Below, piece by piece: positions 21,101-32,781 of a DNA stretch of 64,000 nucleotides (positions are counted from its first letter, which is position 1; each line of letters begins with the position of its first letter). A program made the translations under genes and the position numbers. This DNA comes from Rhabditophanes sp. KR3021 (lineage: Eukaryota; Nematoda; Chromadorea; Rhabditida; Alloionematidae): contig CAUJLY010000003.1 of assembly GCA_963281155.1 (NCBI GenBank), positions 4,402,001 to 4,466,000 of the forward strand. Reading direction: 5' to 3'. A model generated the notes under the pieces. The model had not been told where the DNA came from, did no database searches, and saw only the letters and a program-made list of their open reading frames with translations.

Positions 21101-23030
21101 CTTGTGTTGTTTCAAAGGTAATCATTAGCACCAGGTGGGAGATGTTAAATGTTTTTATAGGTATTCTCGGTTACGCTTCAATGCAACAATCTATTTCCTT
21201 TTGTGTATATTTGATTGCTTGCCAGATGTTTTCCAATTTTCTTTAAAAGATACACATATATTTAAATAAGATATATTTTAAATTCACTTTCTATTCATTA
21301 AACCTATTTGTTTCAATTTAAACAACCAATTCCTCATTCCAATATTTTAGTAAAAAATATCCGCCGTTAATCTAGCACTTATTAAGTTGTCAATTCATTA
21401 ATTTATAATTACAGGCTCGTTACTTCTTATTTCGGTGTAAATTACTTAATTACCTCCTAAATTAGACAGCTGAATATGGGAACACTTATTAAAAAAGGGC
21501 TTCGTTATAAAAAGTTCTTCATTTTTAATGATCTACGAGGATCGGAAAACAACAATTGCAACAATTACGCAGGTGTTTTCAATTTCTTATAATATTTTTT
21601 AAAGATCTGTCTCTTTCTTCTATATCCTTTTACATCCAAAACAAGGCCTTGTTACTTTAATTGGCCAGCCTATTTTAACGACTAGTCCTATTTATATACT
21701 AATTTAAAGACTGCAACAAAAACATGCCATTCAATTGACCCTGCTCTAAGAAAACATTCATCCTTTGTAGGTATCCGTTAATCTTAAGCTTAAACTTTAT
21801 ATTCATCCCTTCAGCAAACAAAAGTTTAAATCTCGTTTAGACTTAAAAAATACGCGCGATCAACCCTTTGAAAGATGATATGTGCCTAGATTTGAGTTAA
21901 GTAAAAATTTTATAGACAGTACATCTGCCATTTAAAAGCTTAGGTGCATGATAGTCATGATACTCATTAATATTTACTCTGGTATTGTCTTATTCGAATT
22001 AAAATACGATTAATCATTCCCATTTTTTGCATTCAATCCCATTTTGTCAGGTCTCAAAATATTATGAACTGATCTATCATGTCTTATCAACTATACATTT
22101 GACATTCACTCTAATGATTGATGTATTATTGTATATATTACTATTATTTTCTATTAAGCTAATCCATTATGACTGACCCTGTCAAAGGCAAATTAATATA
22201 TTTATTTTCCTTTAGATTTATCAAAACCAAAGTAATACAAAAGTTCACACCAATTTATGTTCTAAAACATTTTTGAAGTAATGACGACCTTAGTAAATAC
22301 TTTAAATCTTACTCTCCACAGTATTGCCATCATTTTAAGGTATCTAATATGCACCTGTTTGCTAAAAATTATCCCATTAATCTATTTTTTGCTGATCACC
22401 TGTTAAGCGTTTGCGTATTAGTACATATAAATATTAGTCCTAATTGTTCAATGCCAATGCCATTATATAGCTTGATCATCCATAAAATATGAACGAACTT
22501 AATATTAAGGTGTATTTATTTATACAATGAGCAGATCAGGTGTTGTAAATAGTTTCTTTTTATGGATATAATGGTACGTACATAGTTAATTAGCTTCCAA
22601 TTGTTCTTGCCAAACAGATCCTCCCTAGTCATAATATTCTGTGTCATTCTATTTTGGTGCCATACTATTTTGGTGACATAGTATTTATGTTGCCACAAAA
22701 GGCGTCAAATCTATTATACACTATTTGAGTAAATGCGCAATTTTTCTAAATAATTCTATATAATTCTATCTAATCAGATTACATAATTTAACAATAACCT
22801 CATTTGGTGGTTGCAAATATATCCAAATGCAGTTCAAATTGGCTTAGGCCATTTAAATTTTCTAAATTTGATTTAAAGTCACTGACTCTTCTATACCAGC
22901 CAAATTTTTATGTCGCATGTGTTAAATTTTTATAAGATTTGTTGTTGCTTTCCCTCGTCTTTATACCATTCACTTTTGTGGTACCAAACTTTTTTGCATT
23001 TCATTTCAATTTAATTCGAATTTATTTTCA
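12135..23030. other. ~10.9-kb AT-rich gene-poor stretch
   Basis: I find no exon with family resemblance here. Open frames such as 12686-12913 and 12928-13200 (both minus) and 16545-16763 (plus) are Phe/Ile/Asn-rich and lack splice partners. No long tandem array, tRNA or obvious transposase is visible. In a window where genes are otherwise packed, this is either a large 5' intron or upstream regulatory region of the membrane-protein gene at 23 kb, or non-coding spacer. A T-rich acceptor (TTTATTTTCAG) at 23021-23031 before an open exon supports the intron option. Confidence 0.5.
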
Positions 23031-23031
23031 G

Positions 23032-24246
23032 ATTATATTCAGACCAAGATACATGATATAAAGTTGTATAAAATGGGTTGTGATTGTATTCTACCACCGC
23101 CAATATTTGATTTACCTCCACCTCCAGATCCTTCCTATATTTTCGAACTACTGTCAGATGAACCATTATCAAGTTTACGCAAAATTCAGCTAGAATCATG
23201 TGAATTTTCACCTATTCTAGATGTCTTGAATGTCCAAGACAAAATTCGCAACCTGTCGCCACAACTATTGCCTTACCTGCTGCTTTGCCTTATCTTCATC
23301 CTAATTATAGTCCTAATAGTTATCATATTTATTATAAAATTGAAAAGGTTAGTTTTACAACGATACATCAATTCATTTACAAGCAGAAGTTCGAACTGTC
23401 ATAATACGGAATATTGTGACATGGTATAAATTTATGACTTGACTGGCCTGCCAGATTTAATATATTAATAATACTTTTTTGGCACTTCATAAATCTTTAT
23501 TAATTAATTATAGAAGCAAACAGAGTTCTATTCCCACGACGCTCAAGAAACCAACGACAAGTTTTGATGTTTGCGGAGGGGCTTTCTTTGGTACAAATGG
23601 ACAGTACAATCCAGTTTTGAATAATTCGTCAAGTTCCGGTGAATCAAACTTAAATTGGTCTGTTCCTTATGAAAGAAGCAACATCTTAATAAACGGAGGA
23701 CTTCATCATAATGTTTATGGAAGTGCGAGCCATCACGATATCGTGCACCATCCGTTTCCTCATACTGCCTACAATACTTCTAATAGACACATGAGACCCT
23801 CCAACTCAACGACTTTAAAATTTCCGGTCAACGAGGAAGGCTATTGTACGGTTAGACATTACGATGATATTGGCGGAGCATATGCGACTCCCGACATTTC
23901 TTGCCAAACCTTTAGGAAACCGCCACCAAGTATTCCACCCCCTCCAGTGCCCTTGCAAGCTTTTTTAGATGACAATGTCAGCTCGTGCTCCTCTTCATCA
24001 GCTGCCGAATTGGAAAGAATTCATGGAATCGTAACTCATTCTCCTCCAATCAACACAAATTTCGGAAATAATTACCCCAAATATCCACATGGAGGCCGTG
24101 AGTCAGGTTATGGGACTGGACCATCACGCCTGCAAAATCACCTAGCTAGCCCTCGATCTTCATCAACCTCCAAACCTTACACCTCACCCAATACGAGTTC
24201 AATAGTAGATGCTGGTATCTCCGATGCAAATATGACTTATGTTTAA
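23032..24246 (+). CDS. single-pass membrane protein with proline-rich, PDZ-ligand cytoplasmic tail (possibly 5'-incomplete)
   Basis: Two visible exons: 23032 (or ATG 23073) to 23347 and 23514-24246, separated by a 166-bp intron that keeps frame (..KLKR|SKQSS..). The first contains a proline-rich segment (ILPPPIFDLPPPPDP) and a strong membrane helix (LLLCLIFILIIVLIVIIFII) followed by KLKR, so the tail is cytoplasmic. The tail of ~245 residues is rich in Ser, Tyr, Pro and His, with SH3-type prolines (KPPPSIPPPPVPLQ), Tyr motifs (GYCTVRHYDDIGGAYATPD) and a terminal T-Y-V that fits a class I PDZ ligand. This architecture is common in neuronal or junctional adhesion receptors. The frame is open back to an acceptor at 23031, so extracellular exons may lie upstream in the 12-23 kb stretch. 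Family not recognised. Confidence 0.65.
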
Positions 24247-24529
24247 TGTTTATTGTTTTCAAAACCGAGTGAATATTTTTTGTAAAATAGATTTTAGCTT
24301 AAGCTATTTGTTTGTTGCCTTCAGAATAAATACATAAAAATAAACATTTATACAAAATTAACCCAGATACATTATTTAATTTGATTGTTGTTATTGGATG
24401 CCAAAATTATGTAAATCCACAAAATTTGTTGACACGACACTTCCTAATTTGAATGGAAAGATGGGCCAGTTAAGGAATACGCAGTGGTGACAGGCTAATG
24501 CACATACTTTCTTTAACTCATTAGTTGCA

Positions 24530-24625
24530 AATATACTATCTTTTATTCGTTAATTCCAAATCGACTATCTTTATTCGTTAATTCCAAATCGACTATCCTT
24601 ATTTGTTAACTTCAAATGAACTATA
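24530..24625 (+). repeat. ~27-28-bp tandem repeat, about three units
   Basis: The unit is close to ttattcgttaattccaaatc + gactatc, repeated three times with the last copy diverged (ttatttgttaacttcaaatg). Intergenic. Confidence 0.8.
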
Positions 24626-24884
24626 TTTTGTTCACCAATATCAATTGTATACTACTAATATCTGTTACCCATTAATCTTCATCAACAAGTTATGTTTCAA
24701 TTGTTCCTCAAACACTCTCATCATTGACGTAATGGAATGGGTAGACAGTTGATCAAAGTAAATACATCTACTCACAAAGCTGCTTGATTTACCAAAAAAA
24801 CAAATTGAAAGCACGTTTTTGGCAACTGTTTGAAAACCTTTGTACCTGTGAACGTCATAAATGTACTAATTATCAATAAAAATA

Positions 24885-24952
24885 ATGTGTTTAAATAATA
24901 CTTAATGTGTTTAAATAATATTTAGTATGTAAAAATAATATGTGTAAGTAAA
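24885..24952 (+). repeat. ~19-21-bp tandem repeat, three units
   Basis: The unit is similar to aatgtgtttaaataatactt, in two near-identical copies followed by a diverged third. Confidence 0.7.
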
Positions 24953-25981
24953 TATATTGACGATGTTTTTATGATGAAATCTTGGAAAATATTTATTTGG
25001 TAAGTATCAGTGAGGAAGTTGTGATCAATGATTAAATTCTCATTCTTGGTAATAAAACAATTATTTTTGTGTTAAAATCTGAATAAATAAGTACAAATAA
25101 TTGTACCTGTTGGTGTTGATCCGAATTTACATAACAACGTGCTCTCATTAAATAAAACGACCTTTGTACCAAATTTTATTAGTAGTTACGACTCTTGATG
25201 ATAGTGAAGATTAATTATACATTATGTAGTCGCGCTTTGTAACGTGTTTTTGGCGCTTATGTAGGTCTAGACCGGCAAGTTGTGGGAAGTTATTCAAAGA
25301 CAAATTCACTGGATTGTTGAACAAAAAGACAATTAATTCGCGAGAGCTGATTAGATTGGCTTAATATTTAGCTGAATCTTGAACTTTCTTCAAAAATGAT
25401 TCAGATTAGATAGGATTCTAAAAAAGTACAGAGTTTGGACTGATAAGTCGTTACTTCAAAATTACTTACAATGACCTACTAATTTAAGATATTTTTAAGT
25501 AGCTGATATTTATTCAAAGTTCAATGTCTAAAGTCGCACTATAGTGCTTTTTATATGACAAATGTCTAAGTATTTATCGTTACATCTGTCAAGACGAAAT
25601 CTTTTTCATAAATAGTACTTTACCTACGTATTGAATTCTTTTAGATAAAAAACGTATGCACACGCCTTTCACAATGCTGACTATGTAAAGAATCTTTTTG
25701 TTTTCATTAAGACCATTAAAATTTTTTTCATTTGGAACAACATTTTGCAAGTATACGCGTTGTTTTGCATTCATTACTACTCATATCTATTCGTCCCTAC
25801 TCATTCTTACTCATTGTTTTGATAGTTATTAAACTCATCATCATAACAAATTTGCAGGCGTGTCGCTTTATAAAGATCAAAGATACATTATACAGCATCT
25901 AATAATCTAATAATAAATTTATAGTTTGATTGTTAAATACTTATATTTAAATATCTCAACTTCTTATTGCTGTATATTACA

Positions 25982-28900
25982 ATGAATAGACTCTTCAAAA
26001 CTTCTAATACTAAACAATGTGCTAAGATAGTTGGGTCTAGACTCAATTCCCAATACGCTTCTGGGGGTAAGTCATTAATTATTAATTTGAATAATAATTT
26101 TGTTTTAGTCATTACTCAGACTTATGAGGGCCAATCAATTGACGAAACAGCTACGAATACTTCCAACGACAATGACAAGTCTGAAAAGTTAGTGGACTTT
26201 GGTATTTCATTATTGAAGGGAATTTGGGCAGTTTCCGATTCCATAGCTTATATTCCAAACAAAATTTCGGGGAAAGCTGCTAGGAGATTAAGTGCATGTG
26301 CTGCTATAAAGGCAGTCCCAGTAACAAGAGATCCTGCTGGTCCATGGCGTAATCTAAATGTTTTGGATGCTGATTTGTTTGCCAAACCGTTTGCAGATTG
26401 TGATAATTTGCATGATTTATGGGCTAAAGCATGTGCAGAGAGACCAAGCAAAGAAATTATGGGTGAAAGGGAGATTAAAGAAATTGTTAATGTGGCAGGG
26501 CATCCAAGTCAAGTCATCCTTGGAGAATATAAATGGTTGACTTATAAACAAATTAATGATGAAGTTAACAAAATTACCGGTGGTTTGAAAAGTCTGGGAT
26601 TAGTCAAAGGAGACAAGGTTGCCATTTTCGCCGAAACTCGCAAAGAATGGATGATGACAGCCTTAGCATGTTTTAAGGAAGGTTTCCCTTTGGTAACTAT
26701 TTACGCTACGTTGGGAGAAGAAGCAGTAGCTAATGCTGTCAAGGAAACAGGGGCAAAAGTGTTGATTACATCCGAAGATCAGCTGATTAAACTTAAACAA
26801 ATCGCAGACAATATTCCGACTATCCGTAAAATTGTTTGTTTTAAGGAAAAATTTAGCAAGGAAGTTAAAGAATTAACCAAAATTGAAGGAAAGGTTGTTC
26901 AAAGATATGAGCAATTTGTAAAGAATGGCTCTGTTGAAAAAGCAACTCAAAAGAACACAGTCAAGGAAGAAGATGAAGCTGTAGTAATGTATACTTCAGG
27001 TACCCAATGAATTTATTTTTAAAAATAGGGGAAAATTAAATGGCAGAAATTTATATAGCTTCCTATTCAAATTCAACCTTTTGACCTAAGAGAGAGCGTT
27101 AACTGCCTTTCCTGATTCTAAGAGAAAATAGTAATAATAGATGTTTATAAATCTACCTTCACTGCCACTATTTTTACGTGTCTTCTTTGACTCCAAATTT
27201 GATTGGTCGAGTTTTTCGCTCAATTGCCCAACAAGTGCACCCGTAACATCATTAGTACCGGTTTTCTTTCTTTTTCTACCCTCCATATTAGTTTAGTAGA
27301 AACCCGAATATGAGTGCAATCTTATTGCAAAGTAACATAAATAAATGATTGGAATTAAAAACCATTACATGTAATGTGACTGATACCTAATATTCATACT
27401 TTTAGTGCGTAAAGTATAAGATAATAAAATTTAGGCTTTTAAACGTTTGCACATAAAATAGCTTGTAGCTACTATGTATAGTTTGAATGTATAAAGTTCA
27501 AAAATACTAAAAACAGATGCTATATCTTAGAGGCAAGGCCAAAGACATTTTGACTAATACGTCTAGGCACATTATCAATAGTTAATGTACCAACTTTGTA
27601 GAACAATATAAAACATTCACTACATTAATATTAATTAGTGACTTTTGTAAATGTTTAACTTTCTAATCCGAGACGTTAATTTAGGAACTACTGGCCGTGC
27701 GAAAGGAGTTATTTTAACGCACAGAAATCTGATAGCTGGACTTTGCGGAATGAATGGATTTGCAGGATTAGGAGGCTTCTTAGACCGACCTGATGATATT
27801 CATATCAGCTATTTGCCATCGGCGCATATATTTAGCTTAATTGTAGAGCTTAAATGTTTATTTTCTTTTGTCAAAACAGGATATTCGTCTCCTTTAACCC
27901 TCACTGCAACTTCTCCTAGGATTTTTCCCGGATCGGAATCCGACTTATCTGCTTTAAAACCAACAACTCTGATTGTTGTTCCTCAAGTTTTAAATAAATT
28001 AAGATCTGCAGTAGAAGATAAACTTTCTGCTTCTCCAGACTGGGTAAAAAGAGTGTTGGACACCTGTTATGAAAGAAAAAGCAGTAAATATGATGAAGGC
28101 CGGAAGACCCCCTTTTTGGATTTGCTTATCTTCAACAAATTTAAGAAAGTTTTGGGCGGAAGAATTAGAAGTATTACTTGCGGTGGAGCTCCATTAGATC
28201 CTGATACTCAGAGATTTGCTAAGATGTGTTTTGCTGACAGAGTGGACATGGGATACGGCATGACAGAAACTTGTGCAGTTGGAACGCTGTGCCACCCACA
28301 TGATAGAGGTGAATCTAATGCCGGTATTCCATTGGATTGTTTGGAAATCGTCCTTAGACCATGGCCGGAAGGTAAGTACTTTCCTTCAAATGAACATCCG
28401 CAAGGAGAGGTACTTCTCCATGGTTCAAATGTGTTCAAAGGATACTTCAACAGAGATCAAGGGGATGATTTTGTTGAAATTAATGGAAAACAATATTTCT
28501 GCACTGGGGATATCGGAGAGTTTACTCCCAATGGAAACTTAAGAATAATAGATCGCAAAAAAGACTTTATGTAAATTGAATCACGGGGAGTATATTGCCT
28601 TGGGAAAGGTGGAATCAAAGCTTATGTCTAATGTGTACATTGACAATGTGTGTGTCATTGCCAAGTCAGATATGGACTATTGCTTAGCTCTTATCGTCGC
28701 AAATAAAGTGAACATTGTCAAGCTCGGAAAACAGTTAGGTATTGAAGGGACATTTGAAGAATTGTGTGAGGATGAAATGATTAACAAGTTTGTTCTAGAT
28801 GATATCAAAGAAAGCATGGAAGGAATCTTAGACAAGTATGAAGTTCCCAGAAAAACCATTCTCCTAAGTAAGGCTTGGACTGCTCAAGATGGGTACATGA

Positions 28901-29007
28901 CTGATGCTTTCAAATTGAAGAGGAAAGCTATTGAAGAAGGATTTAAGAAAGAAATCGACGAAGCTTACACCCCATTTCAGAAGTTTCCTCACCACTACCA
29001 TAATTAA
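25982..29007 (+). CDS. ACSL: long-chain fatty acid-CoA ligase, ACSL3/4 type
   Basis: This enzyme activates long-chain fatty acids to acyl-CoA with ATP at ER, mitochondrial or lipid-droplet membranes. Exons: 25982-26066, 26109-26999, 27685-29007. Intron 1 is 42 bp. Intron 2 is 685 bp and splits the ATP-binding loop exactly at YTSG|TTGRAKGV. Other AMP-binding family marks are RKEWMMTALACF, SYLPSAHIFSLIVELKCL, CGGAPLDPDTQRF, MGYGMTETCAVG, CTGDIGEFTPNG and RIIDRKKD; the tail TDAFKLKRKAIEE is typical. The C-terminal block after RKKD is one base out of frame near 28571-28575 (atgtaaatt), giving a premature stop. The following KLNHGEYIALGKVE is intact in the next frame, so an assembly error is likelier than a pseudogene. 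ACSL3/4 is favoured over ACSL1/5/6 by the gate and linker sequences. Confidence 0.93.
27086..27286 (-). mobile_element. small antisense spliced ORF in ACSL intron 2
   Basis: The ATG at 27284-27286 opens MEGRKRKKTGTNDVTGAL. The exon ends at 27158 with a 40-bp GT-AG intron (27118-27157), then a short exon ending ..GKAVNALS stop at 27086. The product is about 53 residues, basic, with many Ser, Lys and Asn. Its upstream leader (27287-27313) matches the leader of the decayed ORF in IVD intron 3, tying both to one element family. It may be the N-terminal fragment of the element protein left after an internal deletion. Confidence 0.5.
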
Positions 29008-29087
29008 TGATTAATTGTTACTATTGTATATTATTGTAAACAGTCTTATGTAGAAGTTAAAATACTTATTTGTCATACACTAAATAA

Positions 29088-29168
29088 AGTATTTTGAATC
29101 AGTTAGTTTATTTTGAATCAGTTAGTTTATTTTGAATCAGTTAATTTATTTTGAATCAGTTAAGTTAT
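29088..29168 (+). repeat. 19-bp tandem repeat, four units
   Basis: Four copies of tttattttgaatcagttag with one or two substitutions in the last copies. It sits between the convergent 3' ends of ACSL and the cysteine protease. Confidence 0.9.
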
Positions 29169-29240
29169 TAATTAATTAATTTAATAAGTTAGGTTAATTT
29201 AGTTTGTGAAATAAGTTAGTTTTAATCAGTTTCGGTATCA

Positions 29241-30238
29241 TTAAACTTTAGGCCAAGTTGGGATAGTTGCAACCCCACATTTGTTTCCGGCATTTCTTTC
29301 CAATTTGAAGTACCCTTTCTCACCCCAACTTTTCCCCAAGAATTCTTAACGATGTAGTAGTCTTTTCCAGTTTTTTGGCAAGTTCCATAACCAACGGCGA
29401 GGACAGCATGATCGAGATTAGTACTCGAGCACTCTGGTTCGCTCCAAATACCACTCTTGTAGCCAAAGAAAGAAGCATGATTGGCATCAATTCCAATTGA
29501 AATGGGTCCAGCAAGAGCCAAAGCTTCCTTTAAAACATTTTCATCACCAGGTTTTGATGCGTAGTAATCGCTCTTGCAGGTAGCTCCGATTTTAGTGTTT
29601 TTAAAACGGCATTTAGTTTCACTGCCTTGGTATGGATAACTTGATTCAGTATCAACCCCATTTTCTTTATTGATAAATTCGTAAACCTCGTATGGCCATC
29701 CACCGTCGCATTGATCAGCTCCCTTGCAATCCAACACATTTTGTTCAGACAAAGAAACCAATTTTCCGGTAGCTTTCATATGTTGCCCTTCTAATGCTCC
29801 GATGGCACTGAAAATAAAGCAAGATCCACATTGACTTTGGTCCTTAACTTCAGTAACAAGTCCGAGTTTACGACAATCTACACTTGGTGGAATAGTAGCA
29901 TTTACTGGTGCTGACCATGGAATCGAAACTGATAGAGCATTAGACATTTTCTTCAATCCTTTTAAAGCCTGAAGTTCGCTTTTGGTACGATCCGAAAAAG
30001 AATTAACTTCCAATTCAAAAGAAATCTCTCCTTTATCGTATTTTTCATTGGATGTTTGGACAAGATGTAATTGCTTCAAAAAAATATTTTTTCGAAATTT
30101 GTCCTCAAGTGAGTTGACGTAGTTTTTGCCGAATTCATTCTTGTACAATTCCCATTGTTGTTGTTGAATGATAGGATTAGCATTGATGACAAGGCAAACA
30201 GCCAAACCAATGAAAGCAATAGTAGTGAAAGAAGTCAT
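29241..30238 (-). CDS. papain-family (C1A) secreted cysteine protease, cathepsin L-like
   Basis: The sequence has a signal peptide (MTSFTTIAFIGLAVCLVINA), an I29 inhibitor prodomain (WELYKNEFGKNY, then FELEVNSFSDRTKSELQAL) and a mature C1A domain. Catalytic residues are visible: Gln and Cys in VKDQSQCGSCFIFSAIGALEG, His in LDHAVLAVGYG, Asn in YYIVKNSWG. The CGSCFIFS motif departs from the usual CGSCWAFS. After KNSWG the frame is lost by one missing T in a T-run at 29330-29333 (four where five are needed). The displaced frame continues with the normal family ending (GEKGYFKLER, then CGVATIPTWP) to a stop at 29241. The missing base is most simply a base-calling error. The uncorrected frame runs to 29222 with an unrelated tail. 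An upstream in-frame Met at 30289 is less likely to be the start. Confidence 0.92.
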
Positions 30239-30490
30239 CTTTTTTGAAATGATGCCTCTTACTAATTGGATTATCCTTTTATACAACAATTTGTTTATTT
30301 TATCCGAAAAACTGATGTCAGCGTCACCACTTCTTGACCGTAAAAGTCATACAATTAAAAAAATGCAAACTTTGTTTTTAAGCATAAATTTATTTTGTAA
30401 ACAATGAATGAATGTTTAATGACGGTGCACTTTTAAGCGATAAGAATTAGTCATAGATAGCAAGGATTGTTAATTCTTCTTTTCTATTTT

Positions 30491-30966
30491 TTATAACTTG
30501 TTGAGCAGTAGGATTTTGCAATCAGCCTCATCCGATCCATCTTGACAATGATTGGTGCCATCACATTGGTAGCTTTGAGGTATACATTGTTTAGAATGTG
30601 CGCATTTAAATTCAGTTGGATCACATAACTCTCCAGCAGCCATTTTCATGCAATTAAGTTCGTCAGATCCATCACCACAATCCTAAATAAGATGTTAGAA
30701 ATAATTTAATAGGAACTTACATCATCTCCATCACAAACCCAAAACTTTTGAATACATCCATTATTCGCACATTCGAACTCATTAGATTCACATAACTTTT
30801 TGGCATCTGTCTTATCTGATACAGCTTCACGGTTTTTTCTTGACAAAAGTTCTTCTCTAGCCTTTTGATATTGACGTCTAAATCCTGCTGGACCATTAAA
30901 TGCTTGTCCATACAAAATGGCCTCAGCAATTCCGCTAATCAAAAAAATTCGAATTAGAAATATCAT
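30491..30966 (-). CDS. small secreted protein with two LDL-receptor class A repeats
   Basis: Exons 30721-30966 and 30491-30682 flank a 38-bp intron that interrupts the first repeat. The N-terminal signal peptide is FLIRIFLISGIAEAI. Then comes a basic linker, a first LDLa module (CESNEFECANNGCIQKFWVC continuing DGDD|DCGDGSDELNC) and a second (CDPTEFKCAHSKQC, then CDGTNHCQDGSDEADC). Both have six cysteines and the calcium-binding D-x-S-D-E acidic cluster. About 119 residues, with no membrane segment after the repeats. LDLa modules bind lipoproteins or other secreted ligands; the partner here is unknown. Confidence 0.88.
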
Positions 30967-31104
30967 GTTTCAATGAAAGAATAAAACAACTCCTGCTTTA
31001 AATAGTAAGAAGAAAAGGAAAATGAAGGTGGGAAATACAAATACTTTATTTAGAAATATTTAATTTAATAATTTTGACAATTAATCCCTCGTACTTTTTA
31101 ATTT

Positions 31105-31835
31105 CTATTGTATTCTCAATTTTTTCTTTAATTGTTCGCTCAAAGCAACATCAATGGGTGTTTTTCCATCACGATTTTGCTTTTCAATGCTAGCACCATT
31201 TTTAACCAGGAATAAAACCAATTCTTCATTGCCCTCTTGGGTAGCCTCATGCAAAGCTGTATTACCCCATTTGTCCATGATGTCGATGCGAAGCTTTTGA
31301 CTTTTCATTAAAATTTGGGCTCCTTCGAGATTGTTTGTGGAGGCAGCCCGGTGTAAGGCACTTGCTCCAAGGTTGTCTTGAATGTTGACATCAGCACCTT
31401 TTCTAACCAGCATATCAGCGATCTTGGATCTTTTTTTAGAGACGGCATAAATTAAAGCAGTACAACCAAGTTTATTTCTGACGTCTAATTCAATTCCTTC
31501 AATTTCAAGAAGCTCCTTCACAATTTCATATCTTTGTGTCAAAGAAGCTATCATCAAGGGTGTCAAGCCGCTCTAAAATTGCATATAACATCATATTATG
31601 TAAGTCATTAACTTACATCGTCTGGAGCATTAACAAGATCTGGAGTTTTGGCCAGACAAAGCTCAAAAATAGGCAAACATCCACCTGAACAGGCCCAATG
31701 AATTGCTGCTCTTTCATCACCATCCAATGTACTCAATAAAGTCTCATTGCTTTTGATCAAATTAAGAGCTTGCGAAGCCTTATTTTCAAGCAAAAAGTCT
31801 CTCAACTGAGCCAAGTTGTTTCTATTATCGTCCAT
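31105..31835 (-). CDS. PSMD10: 26S proteasome assembly chaperone, gankyrin-like ankyrin protein
   Basis: Exons 31617-31835 and 31105-31572 flank a 44-bp intron; the product is about 228 residues, like human gankyrin (226). It consists almost entirely of ankyrin repeats, e.g. [99 protein letters not shown] and GKTPIDVA. The N-terminal helix pair and the repeat count match PSMD10, which binds the Rpt3 ATPase C-terminus during base assembly. Other short ankyrin proteins cannot be fully excluded. It starts 128 bp from the SEC20-like gene in the same orientation. Confidence 0.85.
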
Positions 31836-31963
31836 CTAAATTGTCGATTATAATTAATTTTACTAAGTTTAAAAATATACATGCATTTATACATCAGTTA
31901 AAGACTAAATTTTATAAATAAATCCTTTTATTGTTACATAATTACAAATCTTCCCTAATTCCT

Positions 31964-32404
31964 TCATATATTGGTTCTGGCTTTGGGAAGAAATAATCCC
32001 AGTATGGAAATACCGAACCTGGAAAAGATTCGTTGATTCAAGATAAAGAAAATAACTGAAAAGTATAATACCAAGCAAATAGTTATCAATATTTGGTCGG
32101 TAGTTTCTCGTCTTATGTATCTCGATAATAACACTCCCCCGCTTTTGATATGGGCCGAGACGGAGTCCATTTTTGTGTTAGTAGTCTTTAATTTTTCGGA
32201 AGAGTTTATCAAAATAGTGTTTGTTTCCTCATACGAATTCACTTGGTCAGAAATTTGAGCAACCAATTTGGCTAGTGACTCAGTTGTTTCCTTAGCACTA
32301 GACGACAAACTCTTCTCACGGAACTGCTTTTGCCTAGCTTCGAATTCCTCTAGATTCTTGGGTCTAAATAATTCCTCCCTTATTTTCGCCTCTACCTTTC
32401 TCAT
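31964..32404 (-). CDS. BNIP1: SEC20/BNIP1-like SNARE (N-terminus short)
   Basis: SEC20 is the Qb-type SNARE of Golgi-to-ER retrograde transport. The SNARE-like segment (TTESLAKLVAQISDQVNSYE, then TNTILINSSEKLKTTNTKMD) runs into SVSAHIKSGGVLLSRYIRRE, TTDQIL and a C-terminal membrane anchor (ITICLVLYFSVIFFIL), the order seen in BNIP1. At 146 codons it lacks about 80 N-terminal residues compared with human BNIP1 (228). A spliced upstream exon near 32.45 kb is possible, but I could not find an in-frame join. The anchor is normally the end of the protein; here the frame continues ~20 residues. Confidence 0.75.
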   Translation of the reverse strand: MRKVEAKIREELFRPKNLEEFEARQKQFREKSLSSSAKETTESLAKLVAQISDQVNSYEETNTILINSSEKLKTTNTKMDSVSAHIKSGGVLLSRYIRRETTDQILITICLVLYFSVIFFILNQRIFSRFGISILGLFLPKARTNI

Positions 32405-32571
32405 CTCGTACTCTAAATATGTATATTACATTAATTTAAAATGACATAACAAGGATTTGAATGGAAGATAACATCTAAATTGACAAAAAAGCAAATAACT
32501 TATCTTTTTATTAAAACAATCAACTATAACATGTCTAATTTAAAGCGACTTAACCAAGCTCGGTAATTCAT

Positions 32572-32781
32572 TTAAACGTTAAATCCCAAGTCTCTCATGC
32601 ACTTTTTGTGAGCTTCAATTAAGTCTCCGCAAAATTCCTCTCCTTTGGTGACAATGCATTCATCGCGAACCCTCTTGGTTTCTGGACAAGCGCAGCAAGC
32701 TTTGCATGACTTAGGCTTTTCTCCGTCTTTCTTGGCTTCGGCAACAACAGGCGCAGCGTCTTTCTTAGTTGACCAGAACAT
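32572..32781 (-). CDS. COX17: cytochrome c oxidase copper chaperone COX17
   Basis: The 69-residue protein delivers copper to SCO1 and COX11 in the mitochondrial intermembrane space for COX assembly. The copper site is [17 protein letters not shown], followed by [20 protein letters not shown]. These give the twin CX9C motif recognised by the MIA40 import pathway. Length and C-terminus are typical. Single exon. Confidence 0.96.
   Translation of the reverse strand: MFWSTKKDAAPVVAEAKKDGEKPKSCKACCACPETKRVRDECIVTKGEEFCGDLIEAHKKCMRDLGFNV

Larger units (their letters stand above)
24247..25981. other. intergenic with tandem repeats, ACSL promoter side
   Basis: Holds two small repeat arrays (listed separately) and the presumed ACSL promoter. 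The minus frame 25589-25774 is short and unsupported. Nothing else is recognised. Confidence 0.4.

Noticed and set aside
24530..29168. CRISPR-like arrays
   Set aside because: The repeats are directly abutting tandem units without unique spacers, in an animal nuclear context.
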